Below are positions 17,436 through 25,316 of a DNA stretch of 40,072 nucleotides, piece by piece (position 1 is the stretch's first letter; every line of letters starts with the position of its first letter). The position numbers and the translations under genes were made by a program. The notes under the pieces were generated by a model. That model worked only from the letters and a program-made list of their open reading frames with translations. It was not told the origin of the DNA and searched no databases. The DNA is from an uncultured Clostridium sp. (lineage in GTDB: Bacteria; Bacillota; Clostridia; Lachnospirales; Lachnospiraceae): NCBI GenBank assembly GCA_946553025.1, contig CAMNRM010000049.1, forward strand, positions 1 to 40,072. Reading direction: 5' to 3'.

Positions 17436-17552
17436 AGCCATGTTCCGTGAGGAATCCCCTATCGAACGTCGGCGCTTAACGAGGTTCTTCACGAGTTTAG
17501 CGTCCGTTACGTTCTATGCGGAGCGAAAGCGTGGTGACGACGGAACATGGCT
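17436..17552 (+). repeat. Structured intergenic element, copy 1 (candidate ncRNA)
   Basis: The outer stem AGCCATGTTCCGT (17436-17448) is perfectly complementary to ACGGAACATGGCT (17540-17552). An inner stem GAACGT (17464-17469) pairs with ACGTTC (17509-17514) and continues inward (CGG with CCG, CGCTTAA with TTTAGCG). A small hairpin AGC-GAAA-GCG near 17522 has a GNRA-type loop. A second, diverged copy at 31578-31715 on the minus strand keeps every stem with different bases. It lies just after gpmI in the sense direction. Strand is set by the GNRA loop and is an inference. Confidence 0.75.
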
Positions 17553-17582
17553 CTGCTGTAGCGGAAAAGCATGTTAAAAAAT

Positions 17583-17615
17583 AAAACCCCTGGAGATTAA
17601 AAATCCGGGGGTTTT
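17583..17615 (+). terminator. Terminator of the glycolytic operon
   Basis: AAAACCCCTGGA (17583-17594) pairs with TCCGGGGGTTTT (17604-17615) through 12 pairs including one T-G wobble, then CATTTT. Confidence 0.75.
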
Positions 17616-17714
17616 CATTTTCCCAGGAAAGTGGTATACTGGTAAATGTTTATTATCATTTTCGCAATAAATATAGAAGAAAAGCATTTGATAAAAGATA
17701 CGGAGGAACCCCAC

Positions 17715-18902
17715 ATGATAGCAGAAAAAATGAAACCCCTGGTGCAGAATAACTCAGCCATCCGCGCCATGTTTGAAGAGGGAAAGCGACTGGCTGGCAT
17801 TTACGGCGCAGAAAATGTCTACGATTTCAGCCTTGGAAATCCTAATGTTCCCGCGCCCGAAGCGATAAAAACAGCCATTATGGACGTCTTAAACGAAGAA
17901 GAATCCACCTTCGTCCACGGCTACATGAGCAATGCAGGCTATGAGGATGTAAGAGCCGCCATTGCCGAAGAATTAAATGAGCGTTTTCAGACATCATTTC
18001 GCCTGGAAAACCTGATTATGACGGTGGGAGCGGCGAGCGGGCTGAATATTGTATTAAAAACCCTCTTAAATCCAGGGGATGAGGTGATTACCTTCGCCCC
18101 GTATTTCCTGGAATATAATTCCTATGTCCGCAACTATGACGGCATCCTGACGGCGATTGCCCCGAATACGGATACCTTCCAGCCGGATCTTGAAGCCTTT
18201 TCTCAGGCGATCGGCGAAAAGACAAAGGCCGTAATTATTAACTCGCCGAATAACCCCACCGGTGTTGTCTATTCCGAGGAAACGATTTCGCGTATGGGAG
18301 AGATTCTGCGGGAAAAGAGCAGCAAAGTGGGCCATGCCATCATGCTGATCTCTGATGAACCCTACCGCGAGCTGGCTTACGACGGTGTTTTTGTTCCGTT
18401 TGTCACAAAATATTATGAAAATACGATTATCTGCTATTCCTACAGCAAATCCCTGTCGCTTCCGGGAGAGAGAATCGGTTATGTTCTGATTCCCGATGAA
18501 GTTGAGGACAGCAAAGAAATCATCCAGGCCGCTGTGATTGCCAACCGGGTGAGCGGAAGCGTGAACGCCCCGTCTTTAATTCAGCGTGTGATTAAGCGCT
18601 GCGTGCATGAGCGGGCGAATATTAAAGCCTATGAGAAGAACCGAAACCTTCTGTACTCTTCGCTGGTGAAGTTTGGATTTTCCTGCATTAAGCCGGAGGG
18701 GGCATTTTACTTATTTGTAAAATCACCTGTGGCGGATGAAAAGGCATTTTGCGAAATCTGCAAAAAACACAATGTTCTGGTGGTTCCGGGTTCCTCCTTT
18801 GCCTGTGCGGGCTATGTAAGGATATCCTACTGCGTTTCCTATGAACAGATTGAGCGTTCGCTTCCCGCCTTTGAAAAAATTGCCGGGGAATGCGGGCTGT
18901 AA
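17715..18902 (+). CDS. Class I/II PLP-dependent aminotransferase (AspC/AspB-like)
   Basis: A 395-aa fold-type I aminotransferase. Motifs are FSLGNPNVPAP near the start, the cofactor-loop VGAASGLNIVLKTLLNPGD, NSPNNPTGVVYS (substrate Asn), SDEPYRELAYDG (Asp to the pyridine nitrogen), and SYSKSLSLPGERIGY with the Schiff-base lysine. The end has the conserved arginine in GYVRISYCVS. Substrate is probably aspartate or another common amino acid; sequence alone does not decide. ATG 17715 follows GGAGG at 8 nt; the frame is open to 17646 without a site. It is followed 80 nt later by hisC. Confidence 0.88.
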   Translation: MIAEKMKPLVQNNSAIRAMFEEGKRLAGIYGAENVYDFSLGNPNVPAPEAIKTAIMDVLNEEESTFVHGYMSNAGYEDVRAAIAEELNERFQTSFRLENLIMTVGAASGLNIVLKTLLNPGDEVITFAPYFLEYNSYVRNYDGILTAIAPNTDTFQPDLEAFSQAIGEKTKAVIINSPNNPTGVVYSEETISRMGEILREKSSKVGHAIMLISDEPYRELAYDGVFVPFVTKYYENTIICYSYSKSLSLPGERIGYVLIPDEVEDSKEIIQAAVIANRVSGSVNAPSLIQRVIKRCVHERANIKAYEKNRNLLYSSLVKFGFSCIKPEGAFYLFVKSPVADEKAFCEICKKHNVLVVPGSSFACAGYVRISYCVSYEQIERSLPAFEKIAGECGL

Positions 18903-18982
18903 GTGCAGGAATTTTATCCGCTGCTGCGGGCTGTGTAAACGATAAGGCTTTGTGTGCCCGCAGCAGCAGAATGGAGGATGAG

Positions 18983-20044
18983 ATGAGAGGATGGGAAAAG
19001 TACGTCCGCAGGGTTGAACCCTATGTTCCGGGAGAGCAGCCAAAGGGGAACCGATTAATTAAATTAAATACGAATGAAAATCCTTATCCGCCGTCCCCTA
19101 AGGCCGTGGCGGCTTTGCAGGCGATGGAGATGGATGCTCTGCGAAAGTATCCGGACCCGGCAGCCGCGGGACTGAAAAAGGCACTGGCGGATTACTATGG
19201 CCTTGCGGAAAACCAGATTTTTACCGGGGTTGGCTCGGATGATGTTCTGGGGATGGCATTTTTGACGTTTTTTAACGGGGATAAACCAATCCTGTTTCCG
19301 GATGTTAGCTATTCGTTCTACCCGGTGTGGGCAGATTTATTTCGGATTCCCTATAAGACGCCTGCGCTGGATGAAGCATTTCAGATTCGTGCAGAGGATT
19401 ATTTCCAGGAGAACGGAGGAATTGTTTTCCCTAACCCCAATGCACCCACAGGGCTTTTGCTGGAACGGGGAATGGTCGAGGAGATTGTGCGCAAAAATCC
19501 GGATGTGGTGGTGATTGTCGATGAAGCCTATATTGATTTTGGGGGAGAGTCGGCGCTTCCGCTGATTGAAAACTATGATAACCTGTTGGTGGTGCAGACC
19601 TTCAGCAAATCGCGTTCCATGGCCGGTGTGCGGATTGGGTATGCGATGGGAAACCCGGCGCTGATTGAGGCGATGGAAAATGTGCGTTATTCCTATAATT
19701 CCTATACGATGAACCTTCCTTCCCAGATTCTGGGAACAGAGGCGGTGAAGGATCAGGAATATTTTTCTCAAACCGTGGAAAAAATCAGGAAAACAAGGGA
19801 AGAAACCAAGGACTGGATGCGAAAACTGGGCTTTTCCTTTCCAGATTCGCAGGCAAATTTTCTCTTTGCCTCCCATGAAAAGCTGGATGCCTTTACACTG
19901 TTTACTGCACTGAAGCAGGAACAGATTTTTGTGCGCTATTTTCAAAAGCCCCGTCTTGACCGTTTTCTGCGGATTACCATTGGAACGGATCAGGAGATGG
20001 AAGTATTAAAGCAGTTTTTGGAGAAGTATATAAGACAGGTGTAA
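18983..20044 (+). CDS. hisC: Histidinol-phosphate aminotransferase family protein
   Basis: A 353-aa HisC-type aminotransferase (glutamate plus imidazole-acetol phosphate to histidinol phosphate). It shows KLNTNENPYPPSPKA at the start, YPDPAAAGLKKALA, FPNPNAPTGLL, VIVDEAYIDFGG and TFSKSRSMAGVRIGYAMGNP with the PLP lysine, ending RFLRITIGTDQEM. ATG 18983 follows GGAGG at 5 nt; the frame is open upstream into the previous gene's end, which is unlikely to be translated. There is no his operon here, so it may also act on other substrates, as stand-alone HisC paralogues can. Confidence 0.85.
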   Translation: MRGWEKYVRRVEPYVPGEQPKGNRLIKLNTNENPYPPSPKAVAALQAMEMDALRKYPDPAAAGLKKALADYYGLAENQIFTGVGSDDVLGMAFLTFFNGDKPILFPDVSYSFYPVWADLFRIPYKTPALDEAFQIRAEDYFQENGGIVFPNPNAPTGLLLERGMVEEIVRKNPDVVVIVDEAYIDFGGESALPLIENYDNLLVVQTFSKSRSMAGVRIGYAMGNPALIEAMENVRYSYNSYTMNLPSQILGTEAVKDQEYFSQTVEKIRKTREETKDWMRKLGFSFPDSQANFLFASHEKLDAFTLFTALKQEQIFVRYFQKPRLDRFLRITIGTDQEMEVLKQFLEKYIRQV

Positions 20045-20103
20045 TAAGTTAAATGGTTGCCGCCTGTTCGGCGGCAGAGTTTTAAAATAAGGAGGTCTGT
20101 TTT

Positions 20104-21228
20104 TTGGATCGTTTTGTGCGGATGGGGCGGTATTTGCTCAATGTATTGATTCCGTTGTTTGGCTGGGTGCTGCTGTGTACGCTGGGGCCCTGGTGCCTGC
20201 GCTTTTTTATGCCGTTTGTTATCGGGTGGATTTTAGCTTCTGTGGCCAATCCTCTGGTGCGTTTTCTGGAAAAGCGTTTAAAAATTGTGCGCCGCCACGG
20301 ATCGATTGTGGTCGTTGTGCTGGTGCTTGCCGGAGTTATCGGGCTGTTTTACCTGGGTATATCCAAACTGATTATCCAGGGGATGAACCTTGTCCGGGAT
20401 CTTCCGATGATCTATGAACTGGCAAAGGAAGAAATCCTGGAGGCATGGGGGAAGCTAAGTCACTTATTTGTCCGGTTTCCTCTGGGGATGCAGACGTTCT
20501 TTAATGAGTTCTGGAGCAACCTGGGAACTTACATCGGAAGTCTTATCCAGAACATCGCCACACCGACGGTAGCTGCGGCAGGAAATGTGGCAAAACAAAT
20601 CCCCTCTGCGTTTGTAAATTTTATTATCACTCTGCTGTCCTCTTACTTTTTTATTGCCGAAAGGGAGGCAATTATCGCAGCAGTAAAAAAACGGCTTCCT
20701 GCCTGGATCGGCAAATATATTACCTTTTTAAAAGGGGATGCCAAACGCCTGATTGGCGGATATTTTCTGGCGCAGTTTCGCATTATGTTCGTGGTTGCCG
20801 GGGTGCTGGCCGTAGGATTTTTTGTTCTGGGGGTACATTACAGTCTGGTTCTGGCGGTGCTTTTGGCATTCCTGGATTTTCTTCCGATGTTTGGAACGGG
20901 AACGGCCCTTGGTCCCTGGGCTGTGGTTAAATTGCTGTCCGGAGAATATGCCTTTGCGGCAGGTTTGATTCTCCTTTATCTGCTGACCCAGGTAGTGCGT
21001 CAGGTTATCCAGCCAAAGATTGTCGGGGATACCATGGGACTGCCGCCGCTGACCACCCTTTTTCTTCTGTACCTGGGGTTTAAGCTGCGGGGCATTGCCG
21101 GGATGATTCTGGCGGTGCCTGTGGGGCTTTTGGCGGCCAGTCTGTACCGATCGGGTGCGTTTGATGCCATTGTTGAAAATGGGAAGTCTTTTGTCGAAGA
21201 AGTTCAGCGTTTTCGGAGAGGGGAATGA
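20104..21228 (+). CDS. AI-2E/YtvI-family integral membrane protein
   Basis: A 374-aa protein with about eight hydrophobic helices and the C-terminal pattern PLTTLFLLYLGFKLRGIAGM followed by ILAVPVGLL, the signature of the AI-2E transporter family. The charged extracytoplasmic middle (residues about 100-160) and overall layout resemble the sporulation membrane protein YtvI. Start is TTG at 20104, preceded by AAGGAGGT. It follows hisC by 59 nt and converges on the DUF4349 lipoprotein with 44 nt between them and no clear terminator. Transport of autoinducer is not implied. Confidence 0.82.
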   Translation: MDRFVRMGRYLLNVLIPLFGWVLLCTLGPWCLRFFMPFVIGWILASVANPLVRFLEKRLKIVRRHGSIVVVVLVLAGVIGLFYLGISKLIIQGMNLVRDLPMIYELAKEEILEAWGKLSHLFVRFPLGMQTFFNEFWSNLGTYIGSLIQNIATPTVAAAGNVAKQIPSAFVNFIITLLSSYFFIAEREAIIAAVKKRLPAWIGKYITFLKGDAKRLIGGYFLAQFRIMFVVAGVLAVGFFVLGVHYSLVLAVLLAFLDFLPMFGTGTALGPWAVVKLLSGEYAFAAGLILLYLLTQVVRQVIQPKIVGDTMGLPPLTTLFLLYLGFKLRGIAGMILAVPVGLLAASLYRSGAFDAIVENGKSFVEEVQRFRRGE

Positions 21229-21272
21229 GGCGGTCAGCGCAGCAGATGCGCTGACCTGCTTGAACAGTACGT

Positions 21273-22418
21273 TTAAGCCTCATCCTCCTTATTTGATGTG
21301 TCTGCGGACGGATGAACGGGTGCCTGGCTGTCCGGTGTCGGACGGTCTGCCGGCTCTGTGTCCGTCGGCGAAATTTCCCGGGAACTGCCCGAAAAATGCA
21401 TGGAAGAAATCGGGAAGGGCTTTGGCGGTGCCGGTGCTTTTGCTGCTTTGTGCCGGTTGATGCGGCGGACAATCATAACAATAATAAACACCAGAAGGGC
21501 AAGGAAGAGAATCACCGGAAGATTGGATAATAAAGAGATAAAAAACTGTGTCAGATTATCCATCAGGGAAATCAGATTCCTGGTAAAGCCGCGCTGGATT
21601 TGCTGCCATGCGGTTTCCGGCTGGGTGGGACTTTCGATATCCACCTCATCGATGCTTAAATTCACGGTGCTGTAGGTTACGGAATTGTCCAGGTAGCGCA
21701 TCCGGGATTCACAGGATTCGATTTCCGAGGAAACCTCAGTCAGCCGTTCTTCCAGAAGGATGATGGCTTCGGTGGTATCTGCCTTGGCTAAGAGTTCCCA
21801 GAGCCGATCCTGTTCCATGCGCAGGGTTTTTAAGCGGCTTTCGATGTCGGAGTACTGTAAGGTGACATCGCTGACGCTTTCGGACTTATAGATGATATTG
21901 CCGACTGCCTCCACCTGGGCGATAAAGCTGTCCAGTTTTTCTGCGGGAATCCTGAGCGTCATATGGGCATACCGCTTGGAAGGGCGGCCCTGGTTGGTGA
22001 TGCTTTCGCCGGAGATATCCGACTGTTCGATGTAGCCGTTAAATTCGCTGACCTTTGTCTGCAGGGCTGTGATCAGGGGGTCAAAATCCGTGGTTTCGAC
22101 CTGGAGATCCATGTTGCGGATAAGCTTTCGCGTTAGGGGAAGGGGCTGGCTGCTGCCGGTTTCGACGGCCAGGTTATCTGCTGCGCCGTCTTCTTCCATC
22201 GCTGCATATTCCTCCTGGGGAGCGGCGGCAGGGGCCATGGGCATGGGCATTTCGGCGCTGCCGTTAAAGCCGAGATCGTAGCTTCCGGCGCTGGCGGCTG
22301 TTTCTGCAACGCTTACCACCGCATCTGCCGCAGAAAATTTTGATCCTCCGCCGCAGCCGCTAAGAAGCAGGGCGAGGGTCAGGACGAGTACCGATAATGA
22401 CGAAATTCTTTTTTTCAT
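21273..22418 (-). CDS. DUF4349 lipoprotein
   Basis: A 381-aa exported lipoprotein. The signal peptide MKKRISSLSVLVLTLALLLS is followed by the lipobox LSGC, then a linker rich in Ala, Met and Pro. The DUF4349 domain spans about residues 95-320, starting RKLIRNMDLQVETTDFD and including coiled-coil stretches (RLKTLRMEQDRLWELLAKAD) and a TM helix near residue 295 (LLSNLPVILFLALLVFIIVMIV). A Pro/Ser-rich cytoplasmic tail ends the protein. Function unknown; the family is envelope-associated. AAGGAGG precedes the ATG. Divergent from the L,D-transpeptidase gene. Confidence 0.88.
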   Translation of the reverse strand: MKKRISSLSVLVLTLALLLSGCGGGSKFSAADAVVSVAETAASAGSYDLGFNGSAEMPMPMAPAAAPQEEYAAMEEDGAADNLAVETGSSQPLPLTRKLIRNMDLQVETTDFDPLITALQTKVSEFNGYIEQSDISGESITNQGRPSKRYAHMTLRIPAEKLDSFIAQVEAVGNIIYKSESVSDVTLQYSDIESRLKTLRMEQDRLWELLAKADTTEAIILLEERLTEVSSEIESCESRMRYLDNSVTYSTVNLSIDEVDIESPTQPETAWQQIQRGFTRNLISLMDNLTQFFISLLSNLPVILFLALLVFIIVMIVRRINRHKAAKAPAPPKPFPISSMHFSGSSREISPTDTEPADRPTPDSQAPVHPSADTSNKEDEA

Positions 22419-22444
22419 AAAATCCTCCTTTTTGCTGGTTCTAT

Positions 22445-22470
22445 GTTGCTGTGAATGAGTAAATAGTCAT
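22445..22470 (+). repeat. Dispersed palindrome, degenerate copy
   Basis: GTTGCTGT, core GAATGAGTAA, ATAGTCAT. The right arm is decayed. It sits in the predicted 5' leader of the DUF4349 gene. Confidence 0.45.
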
Positions 22471-22476
22471 GGTTTT

Positions 22477-22505
22477 ATCATAGCATGAAGGGGGATTTGG
22501 GGCAA
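22477..22505 (-). promoter_or_regulatory. DUF4349 gene promoter
   Basis: Minus strand: TTGCCC (22505-22500), a 17-nt spacer, TATGAT (22482-22477). Confidence 0.55.
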
Positions 22506-22532
22506 TGGAATGGGGACAGGATTAAGATTCTG

Positions 22533-22561
22533 TTTAAAAACTTTAAGGATTATGTTATAAT
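22533..22561 (+). promoter_or_regulatory. Upstream promoter of the L,D-transpeptidase gene with palindromic -10
   Basis: TTTAAA (22533-22538), a 17-nt spacer, TATAAT (22556-22561). The -10 lies inside a perfect palindrome GGATTAT-GTT-ATAATCC (22547-22563), a plausible operator. Confidence 0.5.
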
Positions 22562-22574
22562 CCTCGAAATACCA

Positions 22575-22604
22575 TTGTATCCGAAGGGGAAAGTATGTTA
22601 TAAT
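22575..22604 (+). promoter_or_regulatory. Downstream promoter of the L,D-transpeptidase gene
   Basis: TTGTAT (22575-22580), an 18-nt spacer, TATAAT (22599-22604), 43 nt after the first -10. Confidence 0.55.
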
Positions 22605-22639
22605 GCCGAAGGATGTTTAATGAGAAAGGTTTGTAGGTA

Positions 22640-25147
22640 ATGAAGAAAGATGAAATAGGAAATGAAGAAAACCGCAGAGAAGATTTAACGCCGGATGACG
22701 GTTATTATCTTGACGGGGATTTCGACGGGGATGATGCCGGTCTTTCGGAGGGAGAATCCTGGGATGAGGACTGGGATGAACCGGTGAGCCAAAAGGCTTT
22801 GAAAGAAAAACGTGCCTGGCAGGAACAGGAAGAGGCCAGGGCAGCCGAAGAAGAGAAGGAAAAGGCCCGGGAAGAGATACTGCGGCGGGCTACGGAGGCG
22901 GTGGCCAGGGCAGAGGCGGTTATGCAGGGCAAAGGCGTTGTGGAGCCGGATATCCGGCGTGCCCGGGCGCTTGAGCGTGCCAGGGAGGAAGGACGAAAGA
23001 GGGCGGAGGCAGCCAGAGAAAGAGATGAGCTTGCCCGGATGAAGGAAGACTGGGTGGAGCCTATCCGCAAGGAGGAAAAGGAAGACTGGCTGGATGCCAT
23101 ACGCAGGGAAGAAGAGGCCATGCGCCGGGAGGCGGACAGGGCCAAAAAAAGAGCAGCCCGGGAAAATGACAGGCTGGAAAATACAGAAATGGATGATGAG
23201 GAAGGGACGGGTCCTTATGAAGAGGATTCGTATGAAGAGATGAACGAAAAAGCAAAGCAGAGTACCGAAACAAAGGGAGAGAAAGCGTCCTCCAAAGGAA
23301 AGGGAGGAAAGATTGCCGGAGGCATAGCAGCCGCAGTGCTTGTGGGCGGCGTGGCTGTATACTGTGTGATGGCACAGCAGTATAAAAAGGAGTTTTTTCC
23401 CAATACAAAGATCAATGGGATAGAAGCAGGAAAAAAGGAAATTGACCAGGTAAAAGAGATGATTTCTTCGGCTATGGACGGCTATCAGATCCGCCTTCAG
23501 GGCCGAAAAGGACAGGAAGAAGTTCTGACGAAGGATGATGTGGGTCTTCACACCGTGTTTGACGGGACACTGGAAGAAATCTTAGAAGACCAGAACCCCT
23601 ATCTCTGGGGCATACATCTATTTAAAAAGGAAGATCTGCAGGTGAGCACGGTAGCTGCCTATGATGAAACCTTATTCCAGCAGAAGGTGGACAGCCTTTC
23701 GTTTTTGGACCCGCAGAACGTCCAGTCCGGGAAAGAAGCTTATATCTCGGAATACATAGAGGGAACCGGCTATGAGATTGTGCCGGAAGATCCGGGAACG
23801 GAAATCAAGAAAGATGTTCTGGCAAGTGAATTAGGGCAGGCGATGCTGACCATGCAGAGCGAATTTATCCTGGAAAATGCGGGCTGTTATCTTAAACCGC
23901 TTCCCGGGGAGCCCGATCCGGAATTAGTGGCACAAAAGGATTTGCTTAACCGTTTCGCCCAGATGACCGTAACCTATACCTTCGGGGACGACCAGGAAGT
24001 GTTAAATGGTGATTCCATCCACGAATGGGTAAGCTTTGACGAAGAAAACCAGCCGGTCGTTGACGAAGAAAAGGTTAAGGCGTTTGTGGAGGATCTGGCG
24101 AAAAAGTACGATACGGCCAATACCGTCCGCAAGTTTACGACCTCCTATGGTTCGGAGGTTGAGGTTTCCGGCGCGTTTGGCTGGAAAATTGACCAGGCAG
24201 CGGAAACCGAAGCGTTAAAGAAGATTATTGCCGACGGGGAGAGCATGGTCAGAGAGCCGGAGTATGCCCAGGAAGGCATTACCCGAAAAGGGCAGGAATA
24301 CGGCGACACTTATGCTGAGGTGAACCTGACGGCACAGCATCTGTTCTTATATAAAGACGGAGAAAAGATTCTGGAATCCGATTTTGTATCGGGAAATGTG
24401 GCAAGGGGCCATACCACGCCGCCCGGCATTTTCAGCATTGCCTATAAGCAGAGAAATGCGGTTCTGCGCGGCCCGGGCTATGCATCTCCGGTAAATTTCT
24501 GGATGCCGTTTAACGGAGGGATTGGCTTCCACGATGCAAGCTGGAGAGGCTCGTTTGGCGGAAGCATCTACCGCACGAACGGCTCACACGGCTGTGTAAA
24601 CATGCCTTATAATGCTGCAAAAACGATGTTTGAAACCGTCTATACCGGGATGCCGGTTATCTGCTATAACCTGGACGGAACCAGCAATACCAAGAGCACG
24701 AACGCTTCCGGAGGTACGGCTCCAAAGGTAAATACACGTCCCGCAGTCCCGGCGGCTCCGGCAGTCCCTGTAGTTCCCGCTGCACCGCAGCCGGTCGCAG
24801 CCCCTGTACTGGGCAATGAAGGCGGCGGTTCCATGGGCGGCGGAAGCGTGGCGGTTCCCGGAACGGTTCCGGAAACCCCGGCACCGGCTCCGGAAGTACC
24901 CGCAGGAAGCGCCGATACCGGTTTAGGCGGGGGAAATGCGGCAGCAGGCGGTGCTGTTGTTCCTGAAGTTCCTGCAGAAACCCCGGCACCAGCTCCGGTT
25001 CCTGCAGAAACTCCGGCACCGGCACCCGTTCCGGCGGAAACTCCGGCACCGGCACCGCTTCCGGTGGAAACTCCAGCACCGGCACCGGCCGTTATGGGAG
25101 GCGCAGGAAGTGTAGTTCCGGAAGTTCCGGCAGTTCCCGGAATGTAA
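22640..25147 (+). CDS. L,D-transpeptidase (YkuD) with long charged cytoplasmic domain and Pro/Ala tail
   Basis: An 835-aa membrane-anchored enzyme predicted to make 3-3 crosslinks or attach proteins to peptidoglycan. Residues 1-222 are extremely charged, Glu/Arg/Lys-rich and probably coiled coil. A TM helix follows (about 225-245, IAGGIAAAVLVGGVAVYCVM), then a peptidoglycan-binding-type region (about 250-545). The YkuD domain (about 555-675) has FHDASWRGS and the catalytic NGSHGCVNM, His650 and Cys652. The last 150 residues are Pro/Ala/Gly-rich with a near-perfect PVPAETPAPA repeat, typical of a wall-spanning linker. Length is well above common YkuD proteins because of both ends. Two promoters precede it; the LCP gene follows. 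Confidence 0.92.
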   Translation: MKKDEIGNEENRREDLTPDDGYYLDGDFDGDDAGLSEGESWDEDWDEPVSQKALKEKRAWQEQEEARAAEEEKEKAREEILRRATEAVARAEAVMQGKGVVEPDIRRARALERAREEGRKRAEAARERDELARMKEDWVEPIRKEEKEDWLDAIRREEEAMRREADRAKKRAARENDRLENTEMDDEEGTGPYEEDSYEEMNEKAKQSTETKGEKASSKGKGGKIAGGIAAAVLVGGVAVYCVMAQQYKKEFFPNTKINGIEAGKKEIDQVKEMISSAMDGYQIRLQGRKGQEEVLTKDDVGLHTVFDGTLEEILEDQNPYLWGIHLFKKEDLQVSTVAAYDETLFQQKVDSLSFLDPQNVQSGKEAYISEYIEGTGYEIVPEDPGTEIKKDVLASELGQAMLTMQSEFILENAGCYLKPLPGEPDPELVAQKDLLNRFAQMTVTYTFGDDQEVLNGDSIHEWVSFDEENQPVVDEEKVKAFVEDLAKKYDTANTVRKFTTSYGSEVEVSGAFGWKIDQAAETEALKKIIADGESMVREPEYAQEGITRKGQEYGDTYAEVNLTAQHLFLYKDGEKILESDFVSGNVARGHTTPPGIFSIAYKQRNAVLRGPGYASPVNFWMPFNGGIGFHDASWRGSFGGSIYRTNGSHGCVNMPYNAAKTMFETVYTGMPVICYNLDGTSNTKSTNASGGTAPKVNTRPAVPAAPAVPVVPAAPQPVAAPVLGNEGGGSMGGGSVAVPGTVPETPAPAPEVPAGSADTGLGGGNAAAGGAVVPEVPAETPAPAPVPAETPAPAPVPAETPAPAPLPVETPAPAPAVMGGAGSVVPEVPAVPGM
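24961..25086 (+). repeat. In-gene tandem repeat coding for a Pro/Ala decapeptide
   Basis: A roughly 30-bp unit coding for P-V-P-A-E-T-P-A-P-A is repeated about four times inside the L,D-transpeptidase tail. Such repeats often vary in number between strains. Confidence 0.7.
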
Positions 25148-25157
25148 AGAGGGATTC

Positions 25158-25283
25158 GGCGGCGGACTTTTATAGTAAACCTTCATGCGCCCACAAGTGA
25201 GTGCACCACTATGAATAAAAGTCTGCTGGGCGCACTTGGAATACCTGAATTAAATCGCCTACGGCGATGGACTTTTAAAGTAA
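25158..25283. repeat. Nested repeats between the L,D-transpeptidase and LCP genes
   Basis: The near-identical 21-mers at 25158-25178 and 25263-25283 (GGCG, two variable bases, GGACTTTTA, one variable base, AGTAA) lie 105 bp apart. Inside are two inverted repeats: GACTTTTAT (25165-25173) with ATAAAAGTC (25215-25223), and TGCGCCCA (25186-25193) with TGGGCGCA (25227-25234). The arms interleave, so the alternatives exclude each other or form a pseudoknot. Confidence 0.55.
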
Positions 25284-25316
25284 CGATTACAAGAAAGAAA
25301 AGCAGGAGGTTCTCCG

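Noticed and set aside
17646-17714. 23-codon N-terminal extension of the aminotransferase
   Set aside because: GGAGG lies just before ATG 17715, and the extension is unlike the family.
22685-23551. 288-aa minus-strand ORF opposite the L,D-transpeptidase N terminus
   Set aside because: Shadow of a highly charged, Glu/Arg/Lys-rich coding region. The translation is Phe/Leu/Arg-rich with no family pattern, and the plus strand has the RBS, promoters and domain.
24657-25085. Minus-strand Pro/Glu repeat ORF and CRISPR-like periodicity
   Set aside because: The periodicity comes from the Pro/Ala decapeptide repeat of the L,D-transpeptidase. Units are contiguous with no spacers, so it is not a CRISPR array.
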